Assembly: GCF_001431405.1 (NCBI RefSeq) | Contig: NZ_LDJL01000009.1 | Span: 1 to 64,000, forward strand | Direction: 5' to 3' | DNA: 64,000 nt | Source of the DNA: Pseudoxanthomonas dokdonensis | Lineage (GTDB): Bacteria > Pseudomonadota > Gammaproteobacteria > Xanthomonadales > Xanthomonadaceae | Shown: positions 44,237 through 56,488 of the stretch, piece by piece | How the letters are laid out: each line of letters opens with the position of its first letter | How positions within the stretch are numbered: the stretch's first letter is position 1 | Position numbers and translations under genes: made by a program | Notes under the pieces: generated by a model | The model's database searches: none | What the model was told of the DNA's origin: nothing | The model's input: only the letters and a program-made list of their open reading frames with translations

Positions 44237-45334
44237 ATGAGTACACAACCCAACCTTGGCATGCAGGTCACCACGTTCGAGAACCCGATGGGCATCGATG
44301 GCTTCGAGTTCGTTGAATTCGCCGCCCCGGCGGGACAGGCGCAGGCCCTGCATGACTATTTCCGCAAGCTCGGCTTCACCGCCGTGGCCAGGCACAAGAC
44401 CCGCGCCATCACCACCTACCGGCAGGGCGACTGCACCTTCCTGATCAACGAGGACCCGGATTCGTTTGCCGCGCAGTTCGCCGCCAAGCATGGTCCCAGC
44501 GCCTGTGGTTTCGCCATCCGCGTCAACAAGCTGGCCGAATGGGTGCGCGTGCAGGCGTTGAAGAACGGCGCCACCGAATTCAGCGTCGAACAGGAGCTGA
44601 CCAAGGCGGTTGCCGCGCCGGTCATCGAAGGCATCGGTGGCTGCATGCTGTACATCGTCGATCGCTATGACGATCAGGGCACCATCCACGATCCCGATTA
44701 CGAATGGCTGCCCGGTGCCGAGAAGCTGCCGAAGGGCTTTGGTCTGACTTTCATCGACCACCTGACCCACAACCTGTACTTCGGCAACATGGCCAAGTGG
44801 GCCGATTATTACGAGCGTCTGTTCAACTTCCGCGAAATCCGCTACTTCGACATCAAGGGCGCCAAGACCGGCCTGCTGTCGAAGGCGATGACCGCGCCGG
44901 ACGGCATCGTCCGCATCCCGCTCAACGAATCGTCCGATCCCAAGTCGCAGATCAACGAGTACCTGGACAGCTACCAGGGCGAGGGCATCCAGCACATCGC
45001 CTGCTTCACCGACGACATCTACAGCACGGTCGAGGCAATGCGTGAGCAGGGCGTCGAGTTCCTGGATACGCCGGAGACCTATTTCGACGTTGTCGACCAG
45101 CGCATCCCCAACCATGGCGAGGACGTGTCGCGGTTGACCCGCAACAAGATCCTGATCGATGCCGATCCGGAAGATTCACAGCGCAAGCTGCTGCAGATCT
45201 TCACCCAGAACGCGATTGGTCCGATCTTCTTCGAGATCATCCAGCGCAAGGGCAATGAAGGTTTCGGCGAAGGCAACTTCAAGGCCCTGTTCGAGAGCAT
45301 CGAGCGCGACCAGATGAAACGCGGCGTGCTTTGA
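44237..45334 (+). CDS. hppD: 4-hydroxyphenylpyruvate dioxygenase
   Basis: The 365-residue Fe(II) dioxygenase converts 4-hydroxyphenylpyruvate to homogentisate in tyrosine breakdown. The iron ligands fit His in FIDHLTHN, His in GIQHIACFTDDI and Glu in FFEIIQRKGN (two-His-one-Glu facial triad). The C-terminal GFGEGNFKALFESIERDQ is characteristic. It is divergent from the MarR gene and upstream of the unknown gene and hmgA on the same strand. Confidence 0.96.
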   Translation: MSTQPNLGMQVTTFENPMGIDGFEFVEFAAPAGQAQALHDYFRKLGFTAVARHKTRAITTYRQGDCTFLINEDPDSFAAQFAAKHGPSACGFAIRVNKLAEWVRVQALKNGATEFSVEQELTKAVAAPVIEGIGGCMLYIVDRYDDQGTIHDPDYEWLPGAEKLPKGFGLTFIDHLTHNLYFGNMAKWADYYERLFNFREIRYFDIKGAKTGLLSKAMTAPDGIVRIPLNESSDPKSQINEYLDSYQGEGIQHIACFTDDIYSTVEAMREQGVEFLDTPETYFDVVDQRIPNHGEDVSRLTRNKILIDADPEDSQRKLLQIFTQNAIGPIFFEIIQRKGNEGFGEGNFKALFESIERDQMKRGVL

Positions 45335-45368
45335 CGCCGCCAGCTGGAATCGGTCGACAGGCAGCGCG

Positions 45369-45878
45369 ATGAACACGCCGGCAGCAGACAGCGACGCACC
45401 GTTGTACCGGCTGCTGCATGGCCTGAGCGGACGTGGCCTGTCGCCCGCGCAGCTGCAACAGCGGCTGCAGGCGGTGCTGAATGCCTACGACGATCCGGCG
45501 TTGGCGTGGGTCGATGATCCGCGGCCGGAAGTGCTGATGCTGCTGTCACTGCAGCATCAGCTGGCCGACCACATTGCCGTGGCCGCCAGCACCGGGGCGC
45601 TGCACGCACAGGTCAACGCACTGGTGTCGGGGTTGTTGCCGGAGCGCCCGTCGCGCTATCCCGCGCATCTGTTTCCACCGGCCTCCTATCTGCGCTGGCT
45701 GGATACCGAACTGCAGGCGATTACCGCCGAGACCGGCGGGCTACGGCTGCTCAAGCTGGGCAATCCGTATGATGAGAATCTGCACGTAGCGGTGGTCGAA
45801 GCCCGTGATCTGGACGAAATCCAGGCGTTGGCCGCGAGCCAGAAACTGGCGATAGCCACGGTCAGCGAACCACTGTAA
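45369..45878 (+). CDS. Unknown cytoplasmic protein between hppD and hmgA
   Basis: This 169-residue protein has no signal peptide or membrane segment and is rich in Leu/Ala/Gln ([19 protein letters not shown]). Motifs such as [22 protein letters not shown] suggest a helical fold; the C-terminal third ([23 protein letters not shown]) looks alpha/beta. I do not recognise the family. It starts 34 bases after hppD and ends 47 bases before hmgA, so it is probably part of the same operon. Confidence 0.75.
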   Translation: MNTPAADSDAPLYRLLHGLSGRGLSPAQLQQRLQAVLNAYDDPALAWVDDPRPEVLMLLSLQHQLADHIAVAASTGALHAQVNALVSGLLPERPSRYPAHLFPPASYLRWLDTELQAITAETGGLRLLKLGNPYDENLHVAVVEARDLDEIQALAASQKLAIATVSEPL

Positions 45879-45925
45879 ATCCATCCGCGCCGCTGCTGCC
45901 GCGGGTACAACCGAGTGAGAATGCG

Positions 45926-47218
45926 ATGACAGCGTTGAACTACCAGACCGGATTCGGCAACGAGTTTGCCAGTGAAGCCATCGCCGGCACCCTGCCGGTT
46001 GGCCGCAACTCGCCGCAGCGGGTCGCCCATGGCCTGTATGCCGAGCAGTTGTCGGGCACCGCGTTCACCGCGCCGCGTGGCGAGAACCGCCGCAGCTGGC
46101 TGTACCGGATCCGGCCGGCGGCGATGCATTCGACGTTCACCGCCTATGCCCAGCCGGCGTTCCACAACGATTTTGGCAGCGGACCGGTCAGCCCTGATCA
46201 GATGCGCTGGTCGCCGTTGCCATTGCCCAACGCGCCCACCGATTTTGTCGATGGCCTGTTTACCATGGCCGGCAATGGCGGCAGCGAAGGCCAACACGGC
46301 ATCGGCGTGCATATGTACGTCGCCAACCAGTCGATGCAGGGACGCTATTTCTACAACGCCGATGGCGAACTGCTGCTGGTGCCGCAGATGGGCCGGCTGC
46401 GCATCGCCACCGAAATGGGCGTGCTCGAGGTCGAGCCGCAGCAGATCGCGGTGATTCCGCGCGGCGTGCGCTTCCGCGTCGAACTGCCCGACGGCGCTGC
46501 CCGTGGTTACGTCTGCGAGAACTTCGGCGCGGCGATGCGGCTGCCGGATCTCGGCCCGATTGGCGCCAATGGCCTGGCCAATCCACGCGATTTCGAAACC
46601 CCGGTCGCCGCCTACGAGGACATCGAGGGCGAGTTCGAACTGATTGCCAAGTTCCAGGGCCATCTGTGGCATGCCGACATCGGCCATTCGCCGCTGGACG
46701 TGGTTGGCTGGCATGGCAACTACGCGCCGTACCGCTACGACCTGCGCCGCTTCAATACGATCGGTTCGATCAGTTTCGATCATCCGGATCCGTCGATTTT
46801 CACCGTGTTGACCTCGCCCAGCGATACCCCCGGCACCGCCAACCTCGATTTCGTGATTTTCCCGCCGCGCTGGCTGGTGGCGCAGGATACGTTCCGGCCG
46901 CCGTGGTTCCATCGCAACATCGCCAGCGAATTCATGGGCCTGGTGCATGGTGCCTACGATGCCAAGGCCGAGGGCTTCGCACCGGGTGGCGCGTCATTGC
47001 ACAACTGCATGACCGGCCACGGCCCGGATGCGGCGACCTTTGAAAAAGCCAGCGCCGCGGATCTGTCGCAGGCCGACGTCATCAGCGACACGATGGCATT
47101 CATGTTCGAAACCCGGGCGGTGATCCGGCCGACCGCGCAGGCGGTGGAGGCGGGCCATCGGCAGCGCGATTACCAGGCTTGCTGGTCGGGTCTGCGCAAG
47201 CACTTCAGCGCCAGCTGA
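45926..47218 (+). CDS. hmgA: Homogentisate 1,2-dioxygenase
   Basis: This 430-residue ring-cleaving Fe(II) dioxygenase converts homogentisate to maleylacetoacetate. Evidence is the conserved N-terminus [13 protein letters not shown], the [20 protein letters not shown] block, and the C-terminal active-site region [19 protein letters not shown] with iron ligands, and [13 protein letters not shown]. Length matches bacterial HmgA. The downstream enzymes (maleylacetoacetate isomerase, fumarylacetoacetase) are not nearby. Confidence 0.96.
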   Translation: MTALNYQTGFGNEFASEAIAGTLPVGRNSPQRVAHGLYAEQLSGTAFTAPRGENRRSWLYRIRPAAMHSTFTAYAQPAFHNDFGSGPVSPDQMRWSPLPLPNAPTDFVDGLFTMAGNGGSEGQHGIGVHMYVANQSMQGRYFYNADGELLLVPQMGRLRIATEMGVLEVEPQQIAVIPRGVRFRVELPDGAARGYVCENFGAAMRLPDLGPIGANGLANPRDFETPVAAYEDIEGEFELIAKFQGHLWHADIGHSPLDVVGWHGNYAPYRYDLRRFNTIGSISFDHPDPSIFTVLTSPSDTPGTANLDFVIFPPRWLVAQDTFRPPWFHRNIASEFMGLVHGAYDAKAEGFAPGGASLHNCMTGHGPDAATFEKASAADLSQADVISDTMAFMFETRAVIRPTAQAVEAGHRQRDYQACWSGLRKHFSAS

Positions 47219-47322
47219 CGCACGCGGGCGGGTCGGCGCGGACCTCGCGCCGGCCACGTTAACAACTGCTTGGCGCCGTGCTGGTTAGGCTTCAGCGCAT
47301 TCCCCAGCCGTGGAGTTGCGCG

Positions 47323-47970
47323 ATGAAAACCCTGCCGTTTGCCTGCATGCTGAGTGTGCTGACGCTGGTGGCCTGCCAGCGTGACGATCCCGGCGATCCG
47401 CCGGCACCGGTTGACGCCTCGACCCCTGCAGTGGCCGATGCCGGCGCGGCCACCCCCGCGCAGACGCAGACGGCGGCAACCGCCACGTCTGACAAAGACG
47501 ATCCGGCCGCTGCCGAAGACGCGGAGATGGCCACCCTGGCCGGCTTTGGCGATCTGGTGCTGGGTAGCAGTGAAGCCGATGCACGTGCTGCCTGGGGCGG
47601 TGAGCTGAAAGGCCCGGCCGACAACCCGCAGGATTGCCATTACCTGACCCCGGCCTGGGTCAAGCGTCCGGCCGATCTGGCATTCATGATGGAAGCTGGC
47701 AAATTCGTCCGCTACGACGTCGGCAGCGACCGCCAGGTCGCGCCCGGTGGTGGCCGGGTCGGCATGAGCGGCGACGAATTGCAGGCCCTGTACAGCGGAA
47801 AGCTGCAGTCCAGCCCGCACAAGTACGTGCCGGAGGGCAAGGTGCTGTCGATCGGCGCGGGCGTGCCCGGCGACGGCAAGCTGGTGTTCGAGGCCGGCGC
47901 CGATGGCAAGGTCAGCGCCTGGCGGGTCGGCCTGGCCCCGCAGGTCGATTATGTTGAAGGCTGTTCCTGA
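47323..47970 (+). CDS. Exported lipoprotein, function unknown
   Basis: The 215-residue protein has a lipoprotein signal with lipobox LVAC (Cys18), an Ala/Thr/Pro-rich linker (about 25-65) and a globular C-terminal half with GDLVLGSSEADARAAWGG and CHYLTPAW. The latter resembles uncharacterised lipoproteins of Xanthomonas relatives, but I cannot assign a role. The ATG was chosen because it begins the signal; a longer frame starts 15 codons upstream. Confidence 0.75.
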   Translation: MKTLPFACMLSVLTLVACQRDDPGDPPAPVDASTPAVADAGAATPAQTQTAATATSDKDDPAAAEDAEMATLAGFGDLVLGSSEADARAAWGGELKGPADNPQDCHYLTPAWVKRPADLAFMMEAGKFVRYDVGSDRQVAPGGGRVGMSGDELQALYSGKLQSSPHKYVPEGKVLSIGAGVPGDGKLVFEAGADGKVSAWRVGLAPQVDYVEGCS

Positions 47971-47986
47971 TCCGGCGGTGCCCTGA

Positions 47987-48015
47987 TTGACCGCCGGCCT
48001 GGCGCCGGCGGTCAA
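47987..48015 (+). terminator. Strong hairpin without T-tract
   Basis: TTGACCGCCGGC-ctggc-GCCGGCGGTCAA is a perfect 12-bp stem 16 bases after the lipoprotein stop. It may be a terminator or 3'-end stabiliser; the absence of a T-run argues against a classic intrinsic terminator. Confidence 0.5.
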
Positions 48016-48090
48016 CGTGGCTGGTTCAAGCGGCGGGCAGCGGCATAGAATGAGCGCTTGCCGGGTGCGGCTGGATAAGGAGCCATCATC

Positions 48091-49044
48091 ATGATGGAAG
48101 CATGGGGATACTTCCTGCTGGGCCTGTTGCTGCTGGGGCTGGGTGGAGATTCGATCGTCAAGGGAGCGGCCGGGCTGGCGCAGCGCATCGGCCTGACCCC
48201 GTTCGTGGCCGGTCTGCTGCTGATGGCCTTCGGCACCTCGCTGCCGGAACTGGCGGTCAATGCGCGCGCGGTATGGACCGGTGCCGATGAAATGGCGCTG
48301 GGCAATGCCATTGGCAGCAACATCGTCAACCTTGGCCTGACCCTGGGCGCGGCAGCGGTCGCCGCACCGGTGCTGATCCGGCTGCGGCTGCTGTCACCGG
48401 CACTGGTACTGCTGGCATTGGCCTCATTGCTGCTGATGCTGTTTGGCCTGGATGGAACAATCAGCCGCGGCGAAGGCCTGTCGTTGCTGCTGCTGTTCGT
48501 CGTGCTGCTGGGCCTGGCGCTGTGGCGCGCACCGCGCGAACAGGCCGACGTGCGCGCCAGCATTGCCGCCTTTGCCAGCACCCACTCGGCGTTGTGGATG
48601 AATCTGCTGCGCGTGCTGGTGGCCTCGGCGCTGTTGTATTTCGGCGCCAAGTACGTGGTATCCAGTACCCAGGTGCTGGGCCAGGGTTGGGGTTTGACCC
48701 CGCTGATGGTCGGATTGCTGCCGGTGGCGATCGGCACTGCGTTGCCGGAAGTGGCCGCAGCCATTGCCGCCGCCCGCCGCGGTCACGGCGACATGGTGGC
48801 TGGCCATGTCATCGGCTCCAGTGTGTTCAACCTGCTGGTCATCGTCGGCGGCATGGCCGCATTCCGGCCGCTGCCGTTGCCGGAATCCTTCGTCAAGCTG
48901 GAACTGCCGGCGGCGATCGCGCTGGTGCTGTTGATGTATCCGCTGCTGCGCGGCGACCTGCGGATCAGCAAGGGCGAGGGCATGGTCCTGCTGCTGGCGT
49001 TTGCAGGCTGGGTGATCCTGGAGCTGGCATTGCTGCTGGCTTGA
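48091..49044 (+). CDS. CaCA-family calcium/sodium (cation) exchanger, YrbG-like
   Basis: The 317-residue membrane protein has about ten transmembrane segments and both alpha-repeats of the family: GTSLPELAVN with GNAIGSNIVNLGL (about 48-80), and GTALPEVAAA with GHVIGSSVFNLL (about 213-250). The paired Glu/Asn sites are those that bind cations. AAGGAG lies before the ATG; the next codon is also ATG. It lies just upstream of the Mrp operon, so both may serve Na+/pH homeostasis. Confidence 0.92.
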   Translation: MMEAWGYFLLGLLLLGLGGDSIVKGAAGLAQRIGLTPFVAGLLLMAFGTSLPELAVNARAVWTGADEMALGNAIGSNIVNLGLTLGAAAVAAPVLIRLRLLSPALVLLALASLLLMLFGLDGTISRGEGLSLLLLFVVLLGLALWRAPREQADVRASIAAFASTHSALWMNLLRVLVASALLYFGAKYVVSSTQVLGQGWGLTPLMVGLLPVAIGTALPEVAAAIAAARRGHGDMVAGHVIGSSVFNLLVIVGGMAAFRPLPLPESFVKLELPAAIALVLLMYPLLRGDLRISKGEGMVLLLAFAGWVILELALLLA

Positions 49045-49143
49045 CAGCCCAGCCTGAAGATCGGTTTGGGGAGGCCGCCGGGCGGCCTGATAGACTCCGG
49101 TGTTGCTCGTGAATCTGATTCCCTGCAAGACCAAAGGTTGTTG

Positions 49144-51968
<2,825 letters not shown>

Positions 51969-51969
<1 letters not shown>

Positions 51970-52388
51970 TGGAACTGGCGATGGCCAGCGCGATTGGCAT
52001 CCTCACCGCCGGCGGCATCTACCTGCTGCTGCGTGCGCGCAGCTTCGACGTGATCCTGGGCCTGACCCTGTTGTCGTATGCCACCAACCTGCTGATCTTC
52101 TCCGCCGGCCGCCTGTTCGTTGGCAAGGCGCCGGTGCTGCGCGAAGGCGTGGCGCCGACACTCGACCACTACGTTGACCCGCTGCCGCAGGCACTGGTGC
52201 TGACCGCCATCGTGATCGCCTTCGCGATGACCGCGGTGACGCTGGTGATGGCGATCCGCAGCCGCGGCGACAACCTCAGCGATCATGTCGATGGGCGCCG
52301 CAATGATCCGGCCAGCGCGGCACCGCAACCAGTTGCCGCCAGCGACGCCGGCGGCGGGTCGGCGGCCTCGCAGGGAGGCGACGCGTGA
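51969..52388 (+). CDS. mrpC: Mrp antiporter subunit C
   Basis: The 139-residue protein is homologous to NuoK, with three transmembrane helices (about 2-20, 28-45, 74-96) and signature GGIYLLLRARSFDVILGLTLLSYATNL...FSAGR. The tail is Ala/Gly/Asp-rich. Its ATG overlaps the mrpA stop by one base. Confidence 0.93.
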
Positions 52389-53905
52389 ATCCGCTGGTGG
52401 TGCTGCCAATCCTGCTGCCGCTGCTGACCGGCGCGCTGGTATTGATGAGCGAGCGTCGCGGCATCGTCGTGCAACGGCTGGTGTCCTGGCTGGGTGTGTC
52501 GGCATTGCTCGCCGTCTGCATTGCCTTGCTGGTGCAGGCCAGCGACGGCACGGTGCAGGTATACCTGCTCGGCGACTGGCCGGCACGGCTGGGCATCGCG
52601 CTGGTGCTGGATCGGTTGTCGGCGATGATGGCGCTGACCACAGCGCTGCTGGCGGTGGCCTGCCTGCTGTACGCCTGCGGTGGCTGGGACCGGCGCGCGC
52701 CGCATTTCCACGCGCTTTTCCAGCTGCAGTTGATGGGCATCAACGGCGCATTCCTGACCGGCGACATCTTCAACCTGTTCGTGTTCTTCGAGGTCCTGCT
52801 GATCGCGTCGTATGGATTGATGGGCAGTGGCGGCCGCCGCGCGCGGATGCGCATCGGCCTGCATTACGTGGCCTTCAACGTGATGGCCTCGACCCTGTTC
52901 CTGATTGCACTGGGATTGCTGTACGGGTTGATCGGCACGTTGAACATGGCCGAGATTGGTCTGCGCCTGAGCGAGGTTTCCCCGCAGGACGCCAGGCTGC
53001 TGCAGGCGGCACTGGGACTGATGCTGGTGGTGTTCTGTGCCAAGGCCGCGTTGCTGCCGCTGTATTTCTGGTTGCCCGAGGCCTATGGCCGGGCGCCGGC
53101 GGCGGTGGCGGCGCTGTTCGTGATCATGACCAAGGTCGGCCTGTACGCGGTGCTGCGGGTTGGCACGCTGGTGCTCGGTGCCGGGCTGTTGTCGGGTTTT
53201 GCCTGGCAGGCGTTGCTGTTCCTGGGCATGTTGACGCTGCTGCTGGCCGGCGTCGGCGTGCTGGCGGCGGCACGGCTGCGTACGCTGGTGGCGTACCTGG
53301 TGCTGGTGTCGGCGGCGACCCTGTTCGTGGCGTTCGCGCTGCAGCGGGTCGACACCATCGGCGCCGGCCTCTATTACCTCGCCCACAGCACGTTCGTGGC
53401 GGCGGCGCTGTTCCTGCTGGCCGACATCGTGCGGCGGCGGCGCGGCCGTGCCCAGGACTGGCTGCAGGTGGTCGCGCCGATGCCGGAAAAAACCCTGCCG
53501 GCGTTGCTGTTCCTGCTGGCGGCGGTGTCGGTGGCCGGGTTGCCGCCGTTGTCCGGCTTCCTCGGCAAATTGATGCTGATGCAGGCCACGCCGGCGGTGG
53601 ATACGCCGTGGGTGTGGACGGCGTTGCTGTTGAGCAGTTTCATGGTGGTGACCGCGCTGGCGCGGGCCGGCAGCCGGATGTTCTGGCGGGTGGCACCGGA
53701 GGGCGATGGCGCGCGCGCCGATCCGGTGCCCTGGGTGCAGACCGGCGCGGTGGTGCTGCTGCTGGGCTATGGCATCGTGATGACGGTGCTGGCCGGGCCG
53801 ATCAGCAATTACACCCGCGCCGCCGCCAGCCAGATCCTGGATCCAGCGGCAATGATTGACGACATCCGTCACAGCGCGCCACTGCATCGGGAGCCATCGC
53901 CATGA
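52385..53905 (+). CDS. mrpD: Mrp antiporter subunit D
   Basis: The 506-residue NuoN/NuoM-like subunit has about 14 helices, with GAFLTGDIFNLFVFFEVLLIASYGLM (conserved Glu) and FCAKAALLPLYFWLPEAYGRAPAAVAALF (conserved Lys). It starts at GTG, overlapping the mrpC stop by four bases (GTGA). It forms the second proton-translocating core with MrpA. Confidence 0.94.
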   Translation: MNPLVVLPILLPLLTGALVLMSERRGIVVQRLVSWLGVSALLAVCIALLVQASDGTVQVYLLGDWPARLGIALVLDRLSAMMALTTALLAVACLLYACGGWDRRAPHFHALFQLQLMGINGAFLTGDIFNLFVFFEVLLIASYGLMGSGGRRARMRIGLHYVAFNVMASTLFLIALGLLYGLIGTLNMAEIGLRLSEVSPQDARLLQAALGLMLVVFCAKAALLPLYFWLPEAYGRAPAAVAALFVIMTKVGLYAVLRVGTLVLGAGLLSGFAWQALLFLGMLTLLLAGVGVLAAARLRTLVAYLVLVSAATLFVAFALQRVDTIGAGLYYLAHSTFVAAALFLLADIVRRRRGRAQDWLQVVAPMPEKTLPALLFLLAAVSVAGLPPLSGFLGKLMLMQATPAVDTPWVWTALLLSSFMVVTALARAGSRMFWRVAPEGDGARADPVPWVQTGAVVLLLGYGIVMTVLAGPISNYTRAAASQILDPAAMIDDIRHSAPLHREPSP

Positions 53906-54390
53906 TCAAGCGCCTGCTGCCTTCGCCCCTGCTGACCTTGACCGTGTCCGGTTTCTGGCTGTTGCTGGTTGGCAACGTCGGCCCTGCGGCATTGCTGATG
54001 GCCGCGCTGCTGGGCATCTGCATGCCGTTGTTCGCCGCGCGACTGGATCGTGAGTTCGCCCGCATCGGCAGCCTGCGGCGGCTGCCTAAGATGATCGTCG
54101 TGGTCGGTTACGACATCGTCCGCTCCAATATTGAAGTCGCGCTGCGCATCCTCGGCCCGGAGTCGGCGATCAAGCCCGGTTTCATCTGGGTGCCGCTGGA
54201 CATCCGCAACATCCACGGCATCGCCGCACTGACCAGCATCATCACCCTGACCCCGGGCACGGTGTCGGCGGAGCTGTCGCCGGACCGTGATTACCTGCTG
54301 GTGCATTGTTTCCACGTCGAAGACCCCGATGCGGTCATCGCCGAGATCAAGCAGCGTTATGAGAAACCGCTGATGGAGATATTCCCATGA
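53902..54390 (+). CDS. mrpE: Mrp antiporter subunit E
   Basis: The 162-residue MNHE-family protein has two N-terminal helices and a conserved cytoplasmic domain (DIVRSNIEVALRIL, TLTPGTVSAELSPDRDYLLVHC). It overlaps mrpD and mrpF by four bases each. Confidence 0.95.
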   Translation: MIKRLLPSPLLTLTVSGFWLLLVGNVGPAALLMAALLGICMPLFAARLDREFARIGSLRRLPKMIVVVGYDIVRSNIEVALRILGPESAIKPGFIWVPLDIRNIHGIAALTSIITLTPGTVSAELSPDRDYLLVHCFHVEDPDAVIAEIKQRYEKPLMEIFP

Positions 54391-54656
54391 TCCAGATTGC
54401 CATCGTCGGCTCGATGATCGTCGTCGGCATATCCATGTTGCTGGCGCTGTGGCGGGTGGTGCGTGGGCCGACCGTGCCGGACCGCATCCTCGGCCTGGAT
54501 ACCCTGAGCATCGCCGCCATCGCCGAGTTGATGTTGTTCGGCATGTATACGGACACGACCATCAATTTCGAGATCGCCTTGATCATCGCGGTGCTGGGCT
54601 TCGTCAGCACGGTGGTGCTGAGCAAGTACGTGCTGCGCCGGGATATCGTCGAATGA
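54387..54656 (+). CDS. mrpF: Mrp antiporter subunit F
   Basis: The 89-residue protein has three helices with the MrpF signature RVVRGPTVPDRILGLDTLS. ATGA overlaps join it to mrpE upstream and mrpG downstream. Confidence 0.95.
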   Translation: MIQIAIVGSMIVVGISMLLALWRVVRGPTVPDRILGLDTLSIAAIAELMLFGMYTDTTINFEIALIIAVLGFVSTVVLSKYVLRRDIVE

Positions 54657-55030
54657 ACAGCGCGGTCGAATTCCTGCTGGTGGCCTTGCTGGTCGTTTCC
54701 AGCTTCTTCATCTTCGTCGGTTCGCTGGGTCTGGTGAAGCTGGACGACTTCTTCAAGCGCCTGCATGGCCCGACCAAGGCCAGCACCCTGGGCGTGGGCT
54801 GCATCCTGCTGGCGTCGATGGGCTATCACGCGCTGCTGGGCGAAGGCCTGCAACCACGCGAACTGCTGATTACCGTGTTCGTGTTCATCACCGCACCGAT
54901 CAGCGCGCACATGATGGCCAAGGCCGCGTTGTCACTGATGATGGATACCCGTCCACGGCTGCCGACCGGCAAGCAGGTCGACAGCCAGGGTGTGCATGTC
55001 GAGCCAACGGACGATGGCGGCGAACACTGA
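54653..55030 (+). CDS. mrpG: Mrp antiporter subunit G
   Basis: The 125-residue protein has three helices and the MrpG motif GSLGLVKLDDFFKRLHGPTKASTLG, with FITAPISAHMMAKAAL in the last helix. It completes the A-G set. Its last 17 bases overlap the start of the epimerase gene. Confidence 0.95.
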   Translation: MNSAVEFLLVALLVVSSFFIFVGSLGLVKLDDFFKRLHGPTKASTLGVGCILLASMGYHALLGEGLQPRELLITVFVFITAPISAHMMAKAALSLMMDTRPRLPTGKQVDSQGVHVEPTDDGGEH

Positions 55031-55865
55031 TCGACACGCGCTGCTGATGGGCGGCAGCGGCCAGATCGGCGAGGCCGCGGTTGCCAGGTTGCTGGCGGCA
55101 GGCTGGCGGATCAGCGCGCTGTCGCGACAGCCGCGTCAGTCACGGCCGGGCCTGCAGTGGCTGGCGGGCGAACTGGACAATCCCGGTGAGTTGCCGCATC
55201 AAGTGGACTGCATCTTCAGCATGGGGCCACTGGATGCCTTCGCGCGCTGGTACGCCGCATCGTCGATCGACTGTCCGCGCGTGATTGCGTTTGGTTCGAC
55301 CAGCCTGGAGACCAAGCAGACATCCCTCGACGCCCATGAGGGTGACCTGGCGCTGCGGCTGCACCAGGCCGAAGCCAGCGTGTTCGCCACCGCCAGCCAG
55401 CGCTCGGCCGTCGCCACCCTGCTGCGCCCGACGCTGGTATACGGCAGTGGCCGTGACCAGAACATCAGCCGGATCGCCGCAATGGCCAGACGCAGTGGCT
55501 TTTTCATCCTGCCCAGTGGTGCAAGCGGCCTGCGCCAGCCGGTGCATGTGGAGGATCTGGCGGCAGCGGCGCTGGCAGTGTTCGATTGCGATGCCGCTGG
55601 CGGCAAAGCGTATGCGCTGCCGGGCGCTGAAGCGCTGCCCTACGATCAAATGGTCGCGCGTACGCTGCGGGCGCTGGCGCCCTCGGCGCGGCTGTGGCGG
55701 TTGCCAATGCCGGTATTCCGGTTGGCGGTCAAGGTTGCACGCGCCAGTGGCCGCCTGCAGGGGCTGACCGACGCGGCGATCAGCCGGCTGGGCGAGGATC
55801 TGGTATTCGACGACAGCGCCGCGCGCGCGGATTTCGGTTACGCGCCGCGCGGGTTTGTCCTGTAG
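55014..55865 (+). CDS. NAD(P)-dependent epimerase/dehydratase-like (extended SDR) protein
   Basis: The 283-residue protein has a Rossmann fold with glycine motif GGSGQIG (near the N-terminus), RPTLVYGSGRD and HVEDLAAAALAVFD, as in sugar-nucleotide epimerase-like proteins. The usual YxxxK catalytic pair is not obvious: the Ser/Tyr region reads FGSTSLETKQTS. It may be an atypical reductase or a nucleotide-binding regulator. The ATG at 55014 lies inside the end of mrpG; an upstream ATG in frame is possible. The partner pathway is unknown. Confidence 0.75.
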   Translation: MAANTDRHALLMGGSGQIGEAAVARLLAAGWRISALSRQPRQSRPGLQWLAGELDNPGELPHQVDCIFSMGPLDAFARWYAASSIDCPRVIAFGSTSLETKQTSLDAHEGDLALRLHQAEASVFATASQRSAVATLLRPTLVYGSGRDQNISRIAAMARRSGFFILPSGASGLRQPVHVEDLAAAALAVFDCDAAGGKAYALPGAEALPYDQMVARTLRALAPSARLWRLPMPVFRLAVKVARASGRLQGLTDAAISRLGEDLVFDDSAARADFGYAPRGFVL

Positions 55866-55883
55866 CTGGCACGAGCGGGCGCT

Positions 55884-56363
55884 TCAGTATTTCCAGCCCA
55901 GCCTGCGATACAGCTTGGCCAGCACCCACGCCGGGCCAATCAGCAGATAGGTGATGTCGGTGAGGAAGCTGGGTTTGCGGCCTTCGATCTTGTGGCCGAC
56001 GAACTGCGCTATCCAGGCCACCACGAACACGCCGATGGCCGCCTGCAGCAGGCCGGCTACACCCAACTGCGCGTACAGCCAGCGGGTCAGCCAGGACAGG
56101 GTGATGAAGATCGCCAGCATGCCCAGGCCGAGCGGGCGCGACATCCTGTAATAGAACATCCACGACGCGAACATCGCCAGCGCCGCCCAGATGCCGGACT
56201 GCAGCCAGGTACCGAACACCGGGATGCACCACAGCAGCGCAATCACCGACCACAGGATCGCCGGTACCGCGAACACATGGATCCATTGGTTGGTGTCGTT
56301 GCGGTGGTCGCTGGAATAGCTGGCGAACCAGCGGTCGACATCGCGTTGCGTCTGGGTACTCAT
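55884..56363 (-). CDS. Mpo1-like (DUF962) membrane protein
   Basis: This 159-residue protein with four hydrophobic segments carries DHRNDTNQWIHVFAVP at the N-terminus and GHKIEGRKPS before the last helix; these His residues are the metal ligands of the Mpo1 2-hydroxy-fatty-acid dioxygenase family. Bacterial members are mostly uncharacterised. It is convergent with the epimerase-like gene, 18 bases apart, and GGGAGG precedes the chosen ATG. Confidence 0.9.
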   Translation of the reverse strand: MSTQTQRDVDRWFASYSSDHRNDTNQWIHVFAVPAILWSVIALLWCIPVFGTWLQSGIWAALAMFASWMFYYRMSRPLGLGMLAIFITLSWLTRWLYAQLGVAGLLQAAIGVFVVAWIAQFVGHKIEGRKPSFLTDITYLLIGPAWVLAKLYRRLGWKY

Positions 56364-56488
56364 CCATCCCTCCCAGGATGATCTGCGGTTGCCGCAGTAT
56401 GCACCTGCCGGCGCCTGTCAGGTATTACGCTAGCGCCGAAGCCGCCGCCACGCCAACGGCAGCGCATCACGCGCTGCCGACGTGGATA

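Noticed and set aside
52283-53887. 534-codon minus-strand and 524-codon plus-strand frames over mrpD
   Set aside because: Both are out-of-frame shadows; mrpD has four-base overlaps with mrpC and mrpE and complete family motifs.
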